Part shown: piece by piece, positions 62,125-64,000 of the stretch
How the letters are laid out: each line of letters starts with the position of its first letter
How positions within the stretch are numbered: the first letter of the stretch is position 1
NCBI RefSeq assembly: GCF_030814995.1
Contig: NZ_JAUSVX010000004.1
Coordinates: forward strand, 310,001-374,000
Reading direction: 5' to 3'
From: Labrys wisconsinensis
GTDB taxonomy: Bacteria > Pseudomonadota > Alphaproteobacteria > Rhizobiales > Labraceae
Length of the DNA stretch: 64,000 nt
The notes under the pieces: model-generated
Database searches by the model: none
Seen by the model: the letters and a program-made list of their open reading frames with translations, nothing else
What the model was told of the DNA's origin: nothing
Made by a program: the position numbers and the translations under genes

Positions 62125-63228
62125 TCAGCCGCCTTTCCCGATCCGGTCCGCCGTGTCGCGATAGACCGACCGGAGAGCCGGATCCTCGCCGTGGCGGTCG
62201 GCGACGGCGCGCAGCTCCGCCGGCCCGAAGGCGGGGTGGCCCGGCGCGCCTTCCAGCGCGGCGCTCAGGCGGACCAACCGGGCGAGCACGTCGAGGGCCG
62301 CCTCGACGGCCTCGCCGCGGCGCCGCAGCGCGATCAGCGGCGCGAAGAACCGTTCCCCCGGCTGCATCTTGCGCCAGAGGTCGCGGGCGACGGTGTCGAG
62401 GCGGCGGGGGATGAAGCCGTTGGCGAGACGCTCCCGGCTGGTCGCGGCGTAGCGGACGAGCCCGTCGCGGTCGAGGCCGTGCTCGAGCGCCAGATGCCGC
62501 TGCAGGGCATCGACGAACGGCGTCAGCTCGGCCAGCAGCGCCCCGTCGCCGAACGCCTGCGACAGCAGCGTGTCGCCGCGCGAGCGCCCGAGGATCGCCG
62601 CCGCGTCCGCCAGGCTGTTCACCAGGTAGCGCTTGCGGTCGAACAGGGCGTCGATGCTCTGCGCCGCCTCGATGCCGGGGATGGTCGGGCCGGCCCGCGA
62701 GGCGGCGAGCTCGCCATAGGTCTCGGTCCGGATGGTGGTGGAGGCGGGCCAGGCATTGGCGCAGATGCGGTCGACCACCGTCCGGGGGATGTGGAGGCGC
62801 GCCAGGGCCTCCCCGGCGATCCCGGCCGCTATCAGGGCCTGCGTAAGCGCCTCGTCGACCGCCTCCACGTTCTCGCAGCCGAGAAGGGTGCAGGGCGCGG
62901 CACGGCCGGCGCCGGCGGCGACGAGCTGGCGGGCGACGCCGGCGAGGTTCTCCTTGCGCACCGCCGTGGTCACCAGCGGCGCCTCGCCGAGCCGCCGCAT
63001 CAGCTCGGCCCGGTCCCGCTCCGGGTGCAGGGCACGGGCGATCGGCACCCGGATCTCGCGCGTCGCCCCGCCTTCCTGCATCTCCAGGCCATAGCCGCCC
63101 TGTCGGTCGAGGGCCTCGACCAGGTCGGGCAGCGGGTCGACGACGGTCACCGTCCAGCCGGCCTCGACCAGGCGCGGCACCACCAGCCCGCGGCCGAGGG
63201 CTCCTCCTCCGAAATGGATCGCCTCCAT
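62125..63228 (-). CDS. Mannitol-1-phosphate 5-dehydrogenase-like protein
   Basis: 367 residues from the ATG at 63228 (MEAIHFGGGALGRGLVVPRL). The N-terminal IHFGGGALGRGL is the MtlD-type NAD-binding motif (compare ALHFGAGNIGRGF in E. coli MtlD). Further landmarks are LVTTAVRKENL, LLGCENVEAVDEAL and the C-terminal catalytic region ERLANGFIPRRLDTVARDLW. It would oxidise a sugar-alcohol phosphate. It leads the minus-strand polyol operon and is divergent from the isomerase-like gene. The actual sugar is not fixed by sequence. Confidence 0.82.
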   Translation of the reverse strand: MEAIHFGGGALGRGLVVPRLVEAGWTVTVVDPLPDLVEALDRQGGYGLEMQEGGATREIRVPIARALHPERDRAELMRRLGEAPLVTTAVRKENLAGVARQLVAAGAGRAAPCTLLGCENVEAVDEALTQALIAAGIAGEALARLHIPRTVVDRICANAWPASTTIRTETYGELAASRAGPTIPGIEAAQSIDALFDRKRYLVNSLADAAAILGRSRGDTLLSQAFGDGALLAELTPFVDALQRHLALEHGLDRDGLVRYAATSRERLANGFIPRRLDTVARDLWRKMQPGERFFAPLIALRRRGEAVEAALDVLARLVRLSAALEGAPGHPAFGPAELRAVADRHGEDPALRSVYRDTADRIGKGG

Positions 63229-63331
63229 CCCCACCTCGCAATCCGGCGCCGGGCCGGCGGCGGCCGCCGGCTTCACCCGCCGTCGCGGTCATTGACGAAT
63301 TGACCGGCATCGGCGAGCTTGCTACGCACAT

Positions 63332-63347
63332 GATACATCGTTCTACC
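63332..63347. promoter_or_regulatory. Polyol-module operator-like site 2
   Basis: GATACATCGTTCTACC, preceded by T, between the divergent dehydrogenase (104 bases) and isomerase-like (10 bases) genes. It is close in sequence to the site at 62079. Its regulator is not in the window. Confidence 0.45.
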
Positions 63348-63357
63348 AGGAACCATC

Positions 63358-64000
63358 ATGGCCAAGAGTCGATCCTATGACAAGCGTCCTTCGGTGGTCG
63401 TGCCCGATGCCGGCCACGGCGCGGCGGTCCGCGGCTGGGCGGCGGTGGCCGAGCGGCTCGGAGCCGCGATCGGCGGGGGGGCGGCCGGCGTCCTGACGGT
63501 CGATGCCTATCCCGGCGTCGACCTCGACGAGATCGCCGCGGCCCTCGGCCGGGCGCTGCCGGACCTCGCGGTGTTCGGGGTCCGCGACGCCATGAAGGAG
63601 CCCGCCGCGATCGAGGCCATGCTGGCGCGCTTCCTCACCACCGACCGGGTGTTCGGCTACATGGCGCCCTTCCGCATGGAGGAGTTCTTCCGGCCGGAGG
63701 GGCTGGCGGCGCTGCGCGCGGCGGTGCGCGAGGCCGCCGGGCGCGGGCCGGTGGCCGTCATCGGCGTCGGCGCGGCCCTGGTCACGCCGGGCGACGTGCT
63801 GGTCCTGGCCGACATGCCGCGCTGGGAGATCCAGCTGCGCTTCCGCGCCGGCATGCCGAGCTGGACCTGCGACAATCCCGGCGAGGATTTCCTGCGCAAG
63901 TACAAGCGCGGCTTCTTCGTGGAATGGCGCACCGCGGACCGGCACAAGCTCGACCTGTTCGACCAGGCCGATTTCTTCCTCGACACGACCGTCCGCGGGG
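63358..64000 (+). CDS. Class I mannose-6-phosphate isomerase-like protein (C-terminus cut by window edge)
   Basis: 214 residues are visible, starting MAKSRSYDKRPSVVVPDAGH; the gene runs off the window. The first ~160 residues look like a nucleotide- or P-loop-free alpha/beta region with TTDRVFGYMAPFRMEEFF, then DMPRWEIQLRFRAGMPSWTC and DNPGEDFLRKYKRGFFVEWR, which I associate with proteins annotated as class I mannose-6-phosphate isomerases. The catalytic cupin part would lie beyond the edge. Being divergent from a sugar-phosphate dehydrogenase fits a role in hexose phosphate metabolism. Confidence 0.55.
   Translation, partial: MAKSRSYDKRPSVVVPDAGHGAAVRGWAAVAERLGAAIGGGAAGVLTVDAYPGVDLDEIAAALGRALPDLAVFGVRDAMKEPAAIEAMLARFLTTDRVFGYMAPFRMEEFFRPEGLAALRAAVREAAGRGPVAVIGVGAALVTPGDVLVLADMPRWEIQLRFRAGMPSWTCDNPGEDFLRKYKRGFFVEWRTADRHKLDLFDQADFFLDTTVRG

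Overview
The window is very GC-rich, densely packed DNA from an alphaproteobacterium, most likely of the order Hyphomicrobiales. The evidence is a FixL/FixJ/FixK oxygen-sensing cascade, a DUF1236 envelope protein, direct-repeat LexA boxes of the alphaproteobacterial type and many PotABCD-type importers. I saw no rRNA, tRNA, CRISPR array, prophage or transposase. It reads as chromosome holding several catabolic islands and one oxygen-response island.

1-9.9 kb: a catabolic and import module on the minus strand (cupin, HpcH/HpaI aldolase, DUF6282 hydrolase, dihydroorotate-dehydrogenase-like flavoprotein, polyamine-type ABC importer, class III aminotransferase) with a divergent IclR regulator. 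Three equally spaced operator-like sites precede its transcription units. 9.9-11.2 kb: a deformylase-like protein that has lost metal ligands, and an RNA 2',3'-cyclic phosphodiesterase behind a LexA box.

11.2-29.4 kb: a low-oxygen island. It holds cytochrome bd oxidase with its small subunits (cydP-cydA-cydB-cydX-ybgE), three universal stress proteins, a CBS-BON protein, anaerobic hemN, fixK, a lone receiver protein, fixJ, fixL, an alcohol dehydrogenase, phosphoketolase and acetate kinase, then a NUDIX hydrolase. Eight FNR/FixK-type boxes (TTGAT-N4-ATCAA) lie between these genes, so the block looks like one FixLJ-K regulon: high-affinity respiration, heme synthesis without oxygen, and ATP from acetyl phosphate.

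29.5-35.8 kb: an NmrA-like oxidoreductase divergent from a LysR regulator, an 8-oxoguanine-deaminase-like amidohydrolase, a DUF1236 protein, a LexA-boxed unknown gene, and a MarR regulator.

35.8-57.4 kb: the most interesting region, an apparent reductive nicotinate pathway. It contains a two-subunit nicotinate dehydrogenase (2Fe-2S subunit plus a molybdopterin/triheme cytochrome fusion), a cysteine hydrolase, an enamidase, a ferredoxin, a ferredoxin-NADP reductase, a 6-hydroxynicotinate-reductase-like protein followed by a UPF0280 (ApbE-superfamily) protein and two PF06684 paralogues, a nucleoside-phosphorylase-like protein and an ABC importer. Five copies of a 19-bp motif, about TCGTTTGTRYACTAACAAT, lie upstream of these units and tie them into one regulon, probably run by the MarR protein. 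A GIY-YIG nuclease gene sits between two inverted REP doublets; a third doublet lies at 56.0-56.2 kb next to a GH63-like glycosidase that interrupts the importer operon.

57.5-64 kb: a sugar or polyol module (FGGY kinase, two permeases, Tat-type binding protein, mannitol-1-phosphate-dehydrogenase-like enzyme and, divergently, a mannose-6-phosphate-isomerase-like protein that runs off the window), with two similar operator-like sites.
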